Position numbers and translations under genes: made by a program
Shown: in pieces, positions 5,131 to 5,350 of the stretch
How the letters are laid out: every line of letters begins with the position of its first letter
Numbering within the stretch: the first letter of the stretch is position 1
The notes under the pieces: model-generated
Databases searched by the model: none
What the model was told of the DNA's origin: nothing
What the model saw: only the letters and a program-made list of their open reading frames with translations
Assembly (NCBI GenBank): GCA_913009765.1
Contig: CAJVYT010000312.1
Location: forward strand, 1 to 5,350
DNA: 5,350 nt
Direction: 5' to 3'
From: an uncultured candidate division Zixibacteria bacterium
GTDB lineage: Bacteria > Zixibacteria > MSB-5A5 > GN15 > FEB-12

Positions 5131-5350
5131 TACGCAGCCTCCTCCTTTTTTTCAAGATATTTCCTGTTAAGGGCATTAACGAACTGAGGAATACCTCTAT
5201 ATCCCTTCACTCGATTGAATTTCTTCTCTGCCCTCAGCAAAGCTGCCACTGCCCACCTCTGCACCATGTCCCCTGATCTCCATCTCTTGACCCTTCCCGT
5301 TATAGTTCGGGCCACGGAAAAGCAGGACTCAATGGGATTTGTCGTTGTCA
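5130..5350 (-). CDS. C-terminal part of an IS256/mutator-type transposase (5' end outside window)
   Basis: The minus-strand frame is open from the right edge to TAA 5132-5130, giving 72 visible residues. It starts TTTNPIESCFS, continues VARTITGRVKRWRSGDMVQR and ends in a lysine/glutamate-rich tail after AEKKFNRVKGYRGIPQFV. NPIES carries the third (Glu) residue of the DDE triad at codon 5330-5328, and the following basic helix and AEK-F--VKGY pattern are typical of the C-terminus of IS256-family transposases. A GTG at 5315 could be mistaken for a start, but the family pattern continues upstream of it, so the gene is truncated by the window rather than short. Its orientation is the same as the operon, so read-through from this element into the operon is possible. 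Confidence 0.85.
   Translation of the reverse strand, partial: TTTNPIESCFSVARTITGRVKRWRSGDMVQRWAVAALLRAEKKFNRVKGYRGIPQFVNALNRKYLEKKEEAA

Noticed and set aside
5130..5315. Short 61-aa gene starting at GTG 5315
   Set aside because: The IS256-type pattern, including the NPIES catalytic segment, continues upstream in the same frame to the window edge, so this is the tail of a longer transposase gene.
1..5350. CRISPR array, tRNA or rRNA genes
   Set aside because: I saw no regularly spaced repeats, cloverleaf-like sequence with the usual T-loop, or conserved rRNA segments on either strand.

Overview
The window looks like an accessory, mobile-element-rich patch of a bacterial chromosome or large plasmid. 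Every intact or recognisable gene reads on the minus strand; the one exception is a 3' gene scrap on the plus strand. Taxonomy cannot be fixed from this sequence. Good Shine-Dalgarno sites (for example AAGGAGG before tnpA), ATG starts and standard stop codons fit a bacterium using code 11, and AT-rich genes beside IS elements would suit Firmicutes/Clostridia or a similar anaerobe, but that is a weak inference.

Layout. (1) Positions 1-2236 hold an IS66-family insertion sequence that runs off the left edge, in the order terminal repeat - tnpA - tnpB - tnpC (tnpC truncated by the window). tnpA carries an in-frame TGA at codon 17 where relatives usually have Trp. tnpC is open over all 468 visible codons and shows its zinc finger and D, D, E catalytic residues. 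It has no Shine-Dalgarno site, but a TATAAT box sits just upstream, placed so that transcription could start on the ATG. (2) The outer edge of the IS66 end is followed at 2237-2314 by a short plus-strand reading frame that looks like the 3' end of a gene broken by the insertion. (3) Positions 2315-2673 are gene-free, with a degenerate GGTTRA hexamer tract and small hairpins. (4) Positions 2674-4918 hold a compact, AT-rich three-gene operon with gaps of only 9-10 bp. In order of transcription it encodes a 249-aa protein resembling TIGR04255-type proteins, a 207-aa protein with a disordered N-terminus and helical C-terminus, and a 283-aa PIN-like nuclease with a cysteine-rich insertion. (5) Positions 4919-5129 are the intergenic leader of that operon plus the tail of the next element. 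(6) Positions 5130-5350 encode the C-terminus of an IS256/mutator-type transposase that runs off the right edge.

The part most likely to be new is the three-gene operon. It has tight spacing, a predicted RNA/DNA nuclease as the last gene, two uncharacterised partners and transposons on both sides. That is the kind of layout seen in toxin-antitoxin or anti-phage modules, but the function is inferred from architecture and context only.
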